A stretch of DNA of 64,000 nt from Cucumis sativus (GCF_000004075.3 NC_026655.2:3658001-3722000); one strand, 5' to 3'. Shown: positions 1-11,742, counted from the first letter of the stretch. Numbers and translations are program-made. Notes: a model not told the origin generated them from the sequence alone.

Positions 1-795
1 CCACCAATAGTAAGTTTTAGAATATTAAGTGAAAAGAATAATTTGGTGGGAGAAAATGGAAATGGGTCACCTTTCATTTGGTTCATTGGTGAAGATCTGC
101 AGGTGACGTGGCTTCTTCGCCATCTCTACATAACTATCCAAACCTCACGATTCCAATATCCCCTTTTGCACTTTTTCCCTATCTCTTCTCTCTCTTTTGC
201 TATCCTGAGCTTCATCTTTAATCAATCTCACCCCTTCATCTTCCACCATTTTTGATCAAGGCTGTGCATGTTAGCTGGGAAGCTGATCAAGCAAAGATAT
301 TTGTTTTTGCGAAAAGAGGAAAGGGAAAAAGAAAAAAAAAATCCAAAAACAGAGGCAAAGCCAAAGCTTTGTAGATAAATGCATTTACGGTGGCTGACTA
401 AAAATCTTCTTTTGCCTTTCGCTCGCGGCTCGCCGTAAACGCCACAGAGCATCCCATCCATCTGTGTGCTAACGTGCGCCTTCTTCGGTGAAGTGATTCT
501 TTTTTTTGATTGATTTCTGGTGGTCACTTCTGATCTTCGCTTCTCCGATCTTTCTGAAGTAGTTGTGTTACCCTTTGTGGAGGAGTATTGCTTGTACAAC
601 TTAGCTCTATTAATTAACTGGTTCCACAGTCTCATGAGTTCTTAACTGGGTTTTCTTTTTGGTTTGATTTTGATGTGGTTGGTGTTTGATGAGATGGGTG
701 ATCTTCCGATACGTGAATGAAGTTAGTGATCGAAACCCTAACCCTAATTTGGATTCTTTGGGAAGATTGACGAAACTGTGGATGGAATTTCTCTA
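1..795 (+). promoter_or_regulatory. Upstream region and 5' leader of the TOC1 gene
   Basis: No protein is supported here; the short open frames look random. Positions 400-407 read AAAAATCT, the classical CCA1-binding site. Positions 295-302 read AGATATTT, which on the minus strand is AAATATCT, eight of nine bases of the evening element. In Arabidopsis, CCA1 and LHY repress TOC1 through an evening element in its promoter (established), so these sites are well placed. A telo-box-like AAACCCTAACCCTAA lies near 733-748, probably in the transcribed leader. The transcription start was not determined. Confidence 0.5.
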
Positions 796-900
796 GTATG
801 TATTTAACCTTTTTGTGTGTTTCCTTTTCCTTTCTTTTTCTTTTTCTGTGGTCTATAGTTGATTGGTTTGTATTTAGGAAGGGAATCGCGTTTTGTGTAG
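796..900 (+). other. Probable 5'-leader intron of TOC1
   Basis: A strong donor, GTATGT, starts at 796. A pyrimidine-rich stretch follows, ending in an acceptor (TTTTGTGTAG) at 900. Removing it joins the leader to the exon that carries the ATG at 918. The ATG at 798 lies inside the donor itself. It is in frame with the TOC1 start and would add a 40-residue hydrophobic extension unlike any TOC1. Treating 796-900 as an intron removes that problem. This is inference from splice signals only. Confidence 0.65.
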
Positions 901-917
901 GTTCTGGTTTACCGGTT

Positions 918-3900
918 ATGGATTGCAAGGAGCTCAATTTAAACGAAGATTGTGGTGGCTGTGGTAGCGGTGGAAAGAATGGGGGAGATGGGTTTATAGA
1001 CAGGAGCAAAGTGAGGATTTTGCTGTGCGATAATGATTCAAAAAGTTCAGAGGAGGTTTTCAAGCTTCTTTTGAAATGTTCCTACCAGGGTACAAGTTTC
1101 CCTTCTTTTTTATTTTCTTCTTTGTTTTTTTCTCCTTTTAATAGAATCGTCCGGATTCAAAGTACTGCATCATAAGTAGTCATTTCAGCTATGATTTTTG
1201 AGATTTAAGACTTGGATTAGGTTACGGTATCTAGAAGTTGCTCAAGGTACCATGCGATTGTGTTTAATTCTAAGATCTTCTGTTACAATGCGAATATCAT
1301 TATTGTCCTATTCTACGGGTATCTATTATTTTATTTGTTCACTGTTCCTAAACTTTCTACAGCAACACTAGCTATTGACAGAAATGTCAACTACTTTACT
1401 GATGCAAGGTTTTCTTTTCTGTTGACAGTCATCTCCGTGAGTTCAGCTAGGCAGGTCATCGATGCTTTGAATGCAGAGGGACCTGAAATTGATATTATAC
1501 TGTCGGAAGTTGACCTGCCAATGGCCAAAGGTATGAAAATGTTGAAGTATATCACTCGAGATAAAGAGCTCCGACGCATTCCTGTTATCAGTAAGTTCTG
1601 GTTTCTTAACTGCCAACTCATCACACTTAAGTGTCCGTTTGGATTGAATTAAGAACAAAATATTTTTCAATAATACATTTCCTTTTAAACACTTCTTTGT
1701 AAATGAGTTTAAAATTTAAACACTTAATGTTTGGTTAAACTTTTTTATAAGTGTTTATACATGAATTTGGTTTTTAAAGGTTTCTCCAAAATAGATTACT
1801 CTATAAATAAATTTTTAAAAAATACATTATTTTAATTTGCAAACACTACCATTTTTTTTCAAAATAGTTTTTTGACAAAATTAAACACTTTAGAATCTCA
1901 ACCAAACACACCCTAAGTATCTCTAGATCAAGAGAATGATCTAATTCTCCGTTATTTGTTTTATCTTTGTCTTGCTTTGTAAGTGATGTCAACACAAGAT
2001 GAGGTCCCTATTGTCGTTAAGTGCTTGAGGCTTGGAGCAGCTGACTATCTTGTAAAGCCTTTACGGACAAATGAGCTATTAAACTTGTGGACGCACATGT
2101 GGAGAAGAAGACGCACGGTGCCTCCTTGAACTGAGATTTTTTTTACTCCAAACATTTACATTGTTCTTCCTTGTAGTAGTTTTCCAAATAGAATTGGGTT
2201 GCACATTAGTTGCAAATAAATATGCAATTGAAGTATCTATGGCATTGTCCCTTTGAACCTTTGCTGATGATGTTTGTATATCATGGTTATTTATTACTTC
2301 CCTAGTATCTCACTGGTTAGCTTTTGGTGTCTGCAGACATCTTCCTTTTCACGTACAAAAATATTCACAATTTCATCTTAACAGCATTCTATCTGGTTTG
2401 TGATGACAGCTTGGACTGGCGGAAAAAAATATTTTGAATTATGAGTTTGATTTGGTGGCATCAGATCCAAGTGATGCTAATACCAATAGTACTACTTTGT
2501 TCTCGGATGACACTGATGACAAGTCACGTAGGAGCACCAATCCGGAAATGGGAATTACCGCGCCTGCAACACATCAAGAAGATGAGGTTTGTATAATATG
2601 ATTTTTGAAGGGTTTTTGTTGGTAAGGAAATGATTTTTCTTTTAAGTTTTGAAATTATAAATGCAATATTAAGTATTGGGATGTTTTGTGCGTAAATTTC
2701 TCTCTTCTTATCTATCGCTAACTGTTACACAGGTAAGACTGCTTGAGCTTCTAATGCTAAATAAATTGTACTTTGCCTACAGTTTTGGATAAATGTAGGA
2801 AGTTATCTATTAATAAAGCGATACTATTTTGATGTTCATTTGTGTTTTCTTTTTTCTTATGCATATCAACTTTCATTAAGTAGATTGTGCATCACTTAGA
2901 AAATAATGCTTTATTTTTCTAATAACTCCACTGCAGCAATTCTTGGGACTTTATGCACCTTAATTCAATTTGATTGATAGCAATGGTTTTCACAATTTCT
3001 ATCTAGCGGTTCAAACCAAGACCTCTTAAAACTTCTCCCAAGCACCATGTCCTTGCTATCAGACTGCTCCTTGGTGGGGTTTTCGAAGTTTTTTAAAGTG
3101 TAATTAATGTTTGATATAATACAAAGAAGTGGTTTATGGATGAAATATTATATATTATGATTTTGGCTTGGCCTTGTTACAGTTGATAGGTCGGTTTCAA
3201 TTATGATTAAACGTCATAAAACTCAAGGATACAAAGACACAGTTGGACATAATGACGAATTCCCTCAATTTGGGACTTTAAATTTTCTTTTTTTAAATTC
3301 CCGTACTTGTCCAACTAGTAGTATCATAAATAGGTTGAGTACAGACTAGTTTATCAAATTCTTGATGGGTTTATCCTAGTATTATGAAGTGGATTACATG
3401 GAAATTCTTTTTCTTTTATTTGTTCATTATTTTATCGACTCCATCTACATTGTACCCTCAAATGGGAACCTAATTTCAATTCATTGACTCTCATTTTTCA
3501 GCCTGGTATTGCCGCCACAATTGTAGAGCCTCCTGCTGTTCATTCAGTGCAACATCAGCCAGATGTACCTGGAATTAGTGAGCGCCGAACAGGTAAGCCA
3601 GTGATCAAATCGACGTGTTCATGATTAAATTTGTCGAAGAAGTTTCTTTCAGAAGCAGGCAAATACCGTCACTTCTGCTGGAAACATATGTGATAAATCT
3701 TGTGTAATAGTTGGTTGATTCTTAGTTAACTTTTTGTTCCTTCTACCTTTTTTCAGTATGTAATATAATAATTTTTGTGACGTCTTGCAGGGCAACCTTC
3801 TTCATGTCCCAGAAAGAGTGAACTAAAGATTGGGGAATCATCCGCATTCTTTACCTATGTCAAATCAAGAACTGTGAAAAATAAGGCAGTAGATATTGAA

Positions 3901-4728
3901 GACAGTACTAAACGACTTTTGCTGGAAGAAAATCATCAAGAAACTAGTCAGCGTGCGGTTCGTCTTCCCCCAATACAAGAAATTGGGGAGGCCTTGGAAA
4001 GCCATTCACAAGGAGACGAACACCCAAGCAGTACTAGTTTTCCTGATTCTTTTTCAGTGGAGAGATCTTGTACACCACCTGCTGGCACAGACGTTCACAG
4101 GGAAAGAAACATCAATGAAGAAAATTGTTCTCAAGTCCTTCTGCACTCTCGAAATGGATCTCAACTTGATATTTCAGGCCTTCCTGTGCAAACGCAAACT
4201 GCTGCTTATCCTTTTTATATGCCAGAAGGTATGATGTCGGCGCAAATTTACCAAAACAACCTGCATGAAATGCAAAATCATGCGGCAATGATGTCACAGT
4301 ATGGTCATTTTCACCATTGCCCTCCCAATGTAAGTGGGGTGGCATCTTATCCTTATTACCCTATGAACATATGTTTACAACCCGGTCAAATGCCAACTAC
4401 CACTAATACTCATTCATGGCCATCTCTTGGGAATTCATCTTCCAATGAAGCAAAGTCTAACAAATTTGATAGAAGAGAGGCAGCATTGATTAAATTTAGG
4501 CAGAAAAGGAAGGAGCGCTGTTTTGACAAAAAGATTAGGTATGTTAATAGGAAACGGCTTGCTGAGAGAAGGCCGCGTGTGCGTGGCCAGTTTGTAAGAA
4601 AGGTAAATGGTGTCAACGTAGATCTTAACGGACAGCCTGCATCTGCTGATGATGTTGAGGATGAAGACGAGGAGGAGGAGCTACTATCAAGGGATTCTTC
4701 TCATGAGGATGACGGTTCAGGATATTAG
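918..4728 (+). CDS. TOC1: TOC1/PRR1 pseudo-response regulator (circadian clock)
   Basis: Coding exons are 918-1089, 1429-1590, 1984-2117, 2410-2586, 3502-3592 and 3791-4728, giving 557 residues. Residues 28-146 form a receiver-like domain that ends in LVKPL (Lys136). The usual phospho-acceptor Asp is Glu84 ([17 protein letters not shown]), the hallmark of pseudo-receivers. A CCT domain occupies about residues 473-516 ([18 protein letters not shown]...), followed by an acidic tail rich in Glu and Asp. The family works in the nucleus as an evening transcriptional repressor that binds DNA through CCT and closes the loop with CCA1/LHY. Arabidopsis TOC1 is somewhat longer (about 618 residues), the difference lying in the variable middle. 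The ATG at 918 matches the family start. The donor after exon 3 (GTGCCT) is weak. Intron 2 holds a MITE. Confidence 0.96.
1631..1913. mobile_element. Tourist/PIF-Harbinger-like MITE in TOC1 intron 2
   Basis: The left end reads GTGTCCGTTTGGATTGA. The reverse complement of the right end reads GGGTGTGTTTGGTTGAG, an imperfect terminal inverted repeat. Both sides carry the trinucleotide TAA (1628-1630 and 1914-1916), the 3-bp target duplication typical of PIF/Harbinger MITEs. The 283-bp body is AT-rich and has no coding capacity. It sits wholly inside the intron between exons 2 and 3 of TOC1. The class is inferred from the termini and the target duplication. Confidence 0.65.
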
Positions 4729-5849
4729 AAAAATATGCTTGCCAAGTGACCAAGGAAATTCATTTTGGAATGGTTCCGGTGGCATTACTTATCCCTGGAA
4801 TACCTGAAACTTATGCTATTAAAGCTTTATGATCATTACTCGTTCCTGTATGGATCCGATGGAATATTATGAAGAATGCATAACCATTTTTATCCAGGGA
4901 AAGCAAGCAAGTGCACATATTTACTACATGCAATCTCAATGTTGGCAAGAGATCAAATGTCCATTTGCCTGCACCAGGTCTTTGTAGCCTTCCTGAGTAC
5001 TGGTGGCTAGAAACGATTTCTCGTGAGAGTAATTTAATCCGGTCTTGCTGCTCATGGAGTGCCCAAGCACACGGATCTTGAGGGCCAAATTACACTTCAA
5101 ATATCAACTCCCTGGTGTTAAATGGGTCGAATCAATCATCGAAAATACATCGGCCAACATTGGACATTTGCAGAGAAGAATAGCTTTTTGGAATTTCATT
5201 CAAATGAAGCCTAGATCTTAACCTACTCCCAATCTCAACTTATGTAGTTTGTGATAGATCTGCATCGAAAGATCGACCAATTTTATCAAAACTGTATGAA
5301 CTATTTTCATTGTATTGTCTGATAAAGCTGATTAAAGTTGTGTCAATATAAAATTATATGTAAAATAGGAACTTGATTCTCTAGTTCCAGCACAGCCAAC
5401 ATCTTCATAAGATCTCTCATATTTCTTCAAAAAGTACTTAACAAATCTATTTACAAATCAAATACACCGGTGCATAAGAATAAGCTTCCCAGTCAGTAAA
5501 CCAAGTTGATAAATGGCTGACAATATAAATACTTTGAATCGCACAAATAATGAAAAAATCAATACAAAATCATCTGTATACATTCCAGCTCTGAACTGAT
5601 AACTTGCTTTTGTGCAGCACAAACAGACTCCACTCCTTCGAGGCTTAGATGGTGTCTTGTACTCTTGCTCTGTTCTTCAACGCACTGCAAAGACTGGAGC
5701 TTTTGTTTCGGTTCACCAATTAGCTGCTACTGGAATCCATCTATAGTATAATAAATCTGAACAGAACAAGAATCTGAGCCGGTGACGGAGCGGGGGTTCA
5801 AGATAGCTGTTCTTGCTGTATCTCTCTCTCTCTCTCTCTGAGATACAAG
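4729..5849. other. Facing 3' ends of TOC1 and the membrane protein gene
   Basis: No coding region is supported. This 1.1-kb stretch must hold the 3' UTRs of TOC1 (+) and of the membrane protein gene (-). A (TC)n tract at 5821-5839 lies about 10 bases past the stop codon of the minus-strand gene. An open minus-strand frame near 5713-6036 has no family resemblance; its part above 5850 runs antisense-in-frame-shift across the true terminal exon, so it was not called. Overlap of the two transcripts is possible but not shown. Confidence 0.5.
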
Positions 5850-6927
5850 CTAAACATTCCCATCTTGTTTCATTTTCCAATTTGAAGGCAGTACTTTCTG
5901 TTGAGCTAATATCAGTGATCGATTCAATTGTGCAACTTGTTGCATTAGATGACTGATTTTCTGGATAAAGAAATAAAAAATCCCAGAATCTATCAGACAA
6001 GTATGAATCAATAAATCTACAACTAGAAGAATCCAAACCTTATCAGCTTTACAGATAACTAAATTGACAGTGAAGAGGACCAGCTAAAAGTATAGGGGAA
6101 CAAAGATAATACCGAGAAAGTCAACAACTTCACTACTTATGATGCCTCCCACATGCAAAGATGACTTACTTTTATGTATAATACAAACAACCCGACTCAA
6201 TGCTAAGTTATATTTTTAAGATGGTGTCAAAATTTTAGTTGTTTTAAATTAGGAAACGCCATGTTGTGTAAGCACGAGTGTAATTATCTTCTCTAATACC
6301 CATTCTACATAATACAGGGGCGTGTCCAAATTCAAACAGGCATTACCACAGACACTCGGTGATTATAAATTGACAAACCTCGTCTTTCTCCTTGATCATC
6401 ATCTTCAATTGCTCAGAACTTCGACGCAAACGGCGTTTACGAGCTCTCTTGTACAACCACAAAAGAGTCACCAATAACCCAATCCTTCCTGCAGGGGAAA
6501 ACAGCCAAAAAGCAGCATTGGACCAAATTGTGGAAGCCATTGCAGTAATCCGTGGTCGTAGAATCTGAACCCCCAAAAGCAGCCACCTAGAAGCCACCAT
6601 GGGCTTTTGAATTTGAGAATCAGATGGCTTGGGTGAATGTGGGTGTGAAGCCTCGTCATCGGAAAATGAGAAAGACGAGAAGGATGAAGAGGAGTGAGAC
6701 GACCTAAAAGACGAGGATGGCGAATTGGATTGAAACGAAACTGAGCTTTCTCGTTCGTCTTCTTGAAGCGATGGGGGCTGTAGATTCTCGTGTTTTGAAG
6801 GGGGGAAAACAGAGAAATCGTCCTTGGGAGGAGAATCCCTAATCACCACCATTGACGAGGAGTGATGGGAAGTGAATGGAGGGAAGTCTCCCCAGTCGAA
6901 AACCGATCTGGATTCATCACCCGCCAT
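5850..6927 (-). CDS. Small membrane-anchored protein of unknown function
   Basis: Two exons, 6379-6927 and 5850-5960 on the minus strand, encode 219 residues. The first ATG is at 6927, with a GTG just upstream. The order is an acidic and Ser-rich N-terminal half (residues 1-108), a hydrophobic region at about 110-160 holding two possible membrane segments, a basic cluster (YKRARKRRLRRSSEQ), and a C-terminal helix LKMMIKEKDE|KISHLMQQVAQLNRSL that looks like a short coiled coil. The splice joins KEKDE to KISHL in phase 0 and gives the heptad-like pattern seen in plant 'transmembrane protein' homologues I recall only vaguely. A function cannot be assigned. The start codon choice avoids the GTG at 6933. 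Confidence 0.8.
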
Positions 6928-9900
6928 TAACACGCTGACCCAAACACTGAAATGAGAAATGGAGGATTAATTATGAGTTAGAAAAAGCAAAGAAATATGG
7001 GCTGTGTTCATGGAACAAACAAAGAATTCGAATTTGTTCCATTCCAATTGGGGCCTTAGATGGAGTTTATCCATTAGAAGAACACAATTACAGGAGTAAC
7101 CCTCACACTTGAAACTTCAAAATCCAAAATTCCCCTTCAAGATCTTTGATCTTTTTGGAACCCTAAATGTCCATATCCATAAACAGAGAAGGCCCAAACA
7201 AAACAACCTCCATCAATCCTTCTCATTTTCTCTTTCACATTACAATTACAATTACAACTTTACTTTTTATTTGACATCCAAATGCTACGATTTCGTAAAG
7301 TCTAAGTAGGTTATTATAAACGGACTCATACACTCGTGAATATAAAAGAACAAGTTATGAAAAGTAATTATGAAGTTTATCTTTATAATAATATCTCGTT
7401 TCTTTACAAATATTTCAAAACTATGAACTCTTAAGAATGTTGGATGAAGATTGTGATATAAAATATAATAGTGTGGAGGTGACTTTAAAAAAGAAAAGAA
7501 GAACATCGTTAGAGTGTCTATGATTCGGTTCGGTTTAAAGTTAAAACTGCAACAAACCGAAAAATACAAAAAAAAACTCATTCGAAATTGAATCGAATCA
7601 CTCAAATGTGTCAAATCGAATTGCTTATGCATAAATAAAATTGAATCAAAATTGAACTGCTTATGCTTAAATATTAGAATCGAAACCCTTTATGAACATT
7701 ATATATAAATAAAAGTCTTACAAAGTTACAAACATAGTTTAAATTAATTTATAGAGTAATTAAGTACAAGACATAGAAGTTTGAAAATTGATTATTACAA
7801 AAGTACATTTATATCCTACCCTAAGTTAAACTGAATCGAACCGCATAAGAATTGGTTTCAATTTAACACAAACCGAATTGAACCACGTGCATTTAATTTC
7901 AGTTTGGTTTTCAACTGAACATCCCGAAGCATCACTAGATAATCACTAAATCATTTTAAGTTCGAATATTTCTTTCAAATTCATAAATTAGTAAGACAAA
8001 CTCAAAATTAAAAGATAGGTTTGACTCAGCACGAATTGAGAAACTTTCTCAATACATTTTATATGTAGGTAAGTTATTAACCCATTAATTGCTTCAAAAC
8101 CTCAAACCCAAACAATGATATTAAAGACTAATCATAGATCCTAACAAAGGCAGCACTTCAATTTTGAACCTATAGATTTGACTTTATGGGCAACCCTATT
8201 TGTTGCATTATCTCACGTCCTCAATTATGACACCCGCTTTACACAAACTCTCTCTTCGTTATTCATCATATTCGCATATTGTATCTCATACACGAAAACT
8301 AATATTAATATTCAACAACTTTCGTAGAAGTCAAAGTTAACAAAAACGTAGAGATAAAATAAAATTAAAATTACTATATTAGTAAAGTAAATACATACCA
8401 ATAATAATGATTAGCATATGAATGAAATCTAAAAGAATATATAATCTTATAGTTTTGTATAAGTCAATTAGCCACCTCTCAATTGTCTTTTCAAAGGCTC
8501 ATAAATAAGATGTTCATATAATTCATATCTTTATCCCTTTGTGAAGGATTAACACATTGACTAGTTTTTAGTAGGTGAGAGATCTCTTTTCAATTATTGT
8601 TTTTTTCTTCTTTTTTTCTTTTTTTTCTTTTTTTGTTTTTCATTTTTAAATTCAACTTGAAATTATTTTAACACCCAAAAAGAAAATTTAATTAATAATA
8701 TGTCAGAGAAACTCATTACTCAAAATTAATGTGTCAAATATTTAGGTATGCTGCCAAAGTTGTGTGTCATGCAAAATTAATATATGAATTTTCATATGAC
8801 ATTTCTTAATTCATTCATTCATCATTAAATTAATCAATTGATTAATTTAAGTGATATTTAACCTACTAGTTGACATCTTCATCCCATCAATAATATATTC
8901 ATTTCTATAATTTGGGTTTGATCAACATATAATTGATTAGAACTAATTATAGATCTTTAAGTGTCGGTTGTATCAAAGTCTAATCCTATCCTAATCCAAT
9001 AATTTCAATTTTAATTACTTTAATCTTTTCATAAAATTAAAAAAAAATACCAAAAATTATCAAAAATAACAAATTTGACAAAATATTATAATAAAAATTT
9101 CAGATTTTATCAATAATAGGTATATAATTTGAAGACAAAACTATCTTTTTTTTTAATAAATTAATTAATTAAATTAGGAATAGAGTATCTTTTTCATTGA
9201 TATAAAGCATAATTGCAAATAGGAAAATGAAAAAATTGTTTCTTTCTTTGTACAATTGTAAAGTGTCATCTAATGTTTATTTAATCAAAATCACTATTTT
9301 GCTTACACCGACACTCTTTAATACCATATTTATTCCAATTTTTGTTTAGTAATTATAACAATTAATTTAGCACTACAAAATTCAAATAAACTTATGAGAA
9401 ATTGAAATGAATGGATGATATATAATTATATTTGATTAGGGTAAAGAGGAAGTTGTGATTGAATAATTTGATGATCATAATTTAGGTGAAGTTTCAAAGT
9501 AATGAAAGGCCACCTCAAACGTTCTGTCTACCAACCTCTCATCATCATACATATATTCTTCTCTTTTCTAAACTCCACCCACAAAAATACACACCAACTC
9601 TCTTCAATCCTACCTAGCTATCTAGCCACCCTTCCATTAATCTTTCATCCAATCTATCTATACGTCTGTCGTGGTAAAAAAACATATAAAAAGTCAGTTC
9701 AATTCAATGAGATATCTGTATCTGTATCGTGGTTCTTGCTTAGGTAGTTGTTGATATGATTGTTGTTGTGTACCATTTATCTTTGAAGCTAAGGTTTCAT
9801 TCACTCTCTTTCTTTCTTTTTTCATGTGTGAGAGAGATGTGAGAATGGATCAAAATGAGAAGAAATATATATAGAGAGAGAGAGGAATATGGTCCTAATA

Positions 9901-10758
9901 TATATATTACTATTTGGCTTCAATATGGTCTTTTTGAATTCTGAATTTCAAAGCAACCAACACCCCTATTTACTTTACTTCCTACACCAAACAAAAAGGA
10001 CAGTGATTTCTTCGATTTCAAGGCACAACGAGTACGCACAACCTCACTGTCATAATCTCTTTCTCTAACGATACCCAGTTTAAAATTTGAACTTTTGTGG
10101 ACATATCAATTTACATTTTTCATTATAGTGTTTGTTTGAGAAAATCTCGTGTGATAACCCCTAGACTTTTGTAAGTGAATCAATCTACACTTTGTAAAAC
10201 TAACATTTGAGGAAGTTTATGTAGATTTGAGAATTATTGATGAACGGTTTACTGGCTCGTGAGAATTTAAGAGTGAGAGAGAGAATATACCTAAGCAATA
10301 ACATAACAACTTCCTATCCAAAGAATAAATAAATCAATCCAATCATATGGCCTTCTTATATTTATATGTAATAGTAATCTCTCTTTAAAGGAGAGTCAAT
10401 CCTTTTGCCAGATAGGCAATTGGGGTTTGGAGAATACAAGTGAATCTTTGGTAAAAACAATACTTGAACAACTCACTCTTTGCAGTTTTTGTTATTTATT
10501 TTAGTAGTTGAGCTATCCATTTAACCAAAGCTTGAGAAATCATTATCAAACCCTTCAAGAAAAGACAATACTTTCTAAACATATTCCCACCCCACACCCA
10601 AAAAACCAATAAAACAAAAGGAATATAAAGGAAGGAAAAAACCAAACCATTCCCCAATTCCTCTAATATATACACCTCAAGAACAAAGCCCCCCTCCATT
10701 TTATTCTTTCTTTACCCTTTTGAATACAAAAGAAGAAGAAAACCTCAAAGAGATTCAA
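6928..10758. other. Intergenic region, 3.8 kb
   Basis: Upstream DNA shared by the minus-strand membrane protein gene and the plus-strand membrane protein gene. It is AT-rich with many poly-T and poly-A runs, for example 8600-8645. A degenerate repeat with CGGTTCGGTTT-like ends lies at about 7520-7930 (separate entry). GA-rich tracts occur near 9830-9890 and 10265-10280. An 81-codon frame at 9502-9747 has no recognisable feature. No gene is supported. Confidence 0.5.
7520..7930. repeat. Degenerate repeat with CGGTTCGGTTT / AACCGAATTGAACC ends
   Basis: The left part contains GATTCGGTTCGGTTTAAAG and AAACCGAAAAAT. The right part has CTGAATCGAACCGC, AACCGAATTGAACCACGTG and CAGTTTGGTTTTCAAC. These are repeated, partly inverted variants of a CGGTTCGGTTT word, a pattern common in dispersed non-coding plant repeats. 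No open frame, LTR or clear target duplication was seen, and the boundaries are approximate. Confidence 0.4.
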
Positions 10759-11742
10759 ATGGGAAAAACAAACAGCATCATCAGAAGATCAATCTTCTGT
10801 TTCTTGCAGAAATATCAGTACTTTACTTCTGTCTCAGCATTGTATGCATTCCCTTTCTCTGTTGCTCTTCTTCTTTCTCAAACTTTTGTTTTTACTTCTT
10901 CGATTTCTCTTCTTGATAACATATATTATCATATGAAGATTGTTTTTGATGCTGCTGCTTTCCCTTCTTCATTGGAATTCTTCATTCAAAAGCTTTCACA
11001 AACAATCTTTTCTTCCATTTTCACCATTCCTTTCACTCTCACTTTCCTTCTTATTGCTAAAGCTTCTGTGATTCAAGCTTTAAAAGAGACCAAATCAACA
11101 TCCCAACCTTCTTTTTCTTCTATCAAGTCCCTTTACAGTCCAATTTTTTTAACCAACATTTGTAATTCAATCTTCATACTCTCAGCAAATGCAACAGTTT
11201 TTTCCATTCTGTTCTTTGCTTTTGCTTGTCTTCAAGAATTTGGCTTTTCTTCTTCTACCCACTTTCTTTACCTCTCGGCAGCAGGAGCTGTTCTGTATTC
11301 AATAGTTTTAGCAAACACTTTGGTTATCAGCAATTTATCATTGGTTTTATCGGGTATGGAGAAGCTTGGAGGTTATTTAGCAATACTCAAAGCTTGTGTT
11401 GTAATTAGAGGGAAAACTTCCACAGCACTACTTTTGGCTTTGCCAACAAATTTAGCCATGGCTGCAATTGAAGCTTTGTTTCAATATCGTGTAGTGAGAG
11501 CTTATAATGGTGTTGGAATCCTTAGTCTTTCCATGTTGTTTGAAGGGGTTATCATTGCTTATCTGTACTCAGTTTTCATCGTACTCGACACGACGGTTTG
11601 TTGTATGTTCTTCATGAACTGCAAGAAGGTTTTTTGGGTGGATCTGGAAGGAAGACAAGCTCTTCAAATAGAATCTGCTGAAGAACACAATGGTGATTAC
11701 ATGGATTCAAAAGTTGAACAAAATTTACATTCAACAAGTTGA
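10759..11742 (+). CDS. Plant multi-pass membrane protein, unknown function
   Basis: A single exon encodes 327 residues starting at ATG 10759 (MGKTNSIIRRSIFCF). The frame is open upstream but holds no ATG. About six hydrophobic segments lie near residues 22-45, 82-101, 126-157, 170-193, 220-239 and 251-284, joined by short Ser/Thr-rich loops. The C-terminal tail of about 40 residues is polar and acidic. The FxxxxxYxYFTSVSALYAFPFS-type N terminus and overall layout resemble uncharacterised plant membrane proteins; I know no activity for them. It converges on the formin gene, 1.8 kb downstream and on the other strand. The lack of introns and the uninterrupted frame make the gene itself secure; its function is unknown. 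Confidence 0.85.
   Translation: MGKTNSIIRRSIFCFLQKYQYFTSVSALYAFPFSVALLLSQTFVFTSSISLLDNIYYHMKIVFDAAAFPSSLEFFIQKLSQTIFSSIFTIPFTLTFLLIAKASVIQALKETKSTSQPSFSSIKSLYSPIFLTNICNSIFILSANATVFSILFFAFACLQEFGFSSSTHFLYLSAAGAVLYSIVLANTLVISNLSLVLSGMEKLGGYLAILKACVVIRGKTSTALLLALPTNLAMAAIEALFQYRVVRAYNGVGILSLSMLFEGVIIAYLYSVFIVLDTTVCCMFFMNCKKVFWVDLEGRQALQIESAEEHNGDYMDSKVEQNLHSTS

Noticed and set aside
798-917. N-terminal extension of TOC1 from the ATG at 798
   Set aside because: The extension is hydrophobic and unlike any TOC1, and the ATG lies within a strong splice donor.
5559-5723. Possible extra terminal exon for the small membrane protein (LIGEPKQKLQSLQ...)
   Set aside because: It is open and has an acceptor, but the exon at 5850-5960 has a better acceptor (TTTATCCAG), continues the coiled-coil pattern and ends in its own stop, so this stretch is 3' UTR.
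9502-9747. 81-codon frame upstream of the membrane protein gene
   Set aside because: No family resemblance, no signal-peptide or small secreted peptide motif, and composition like the surrounding non-coding DNA.
10380-10440. Sequence faintly like a miR399 precursor (AAAGGAGAGTCAATCC...TTTTGCC)
   Set aside because: It does not match the mature miRNA closely enough and no good stem with a partner arm was seen.
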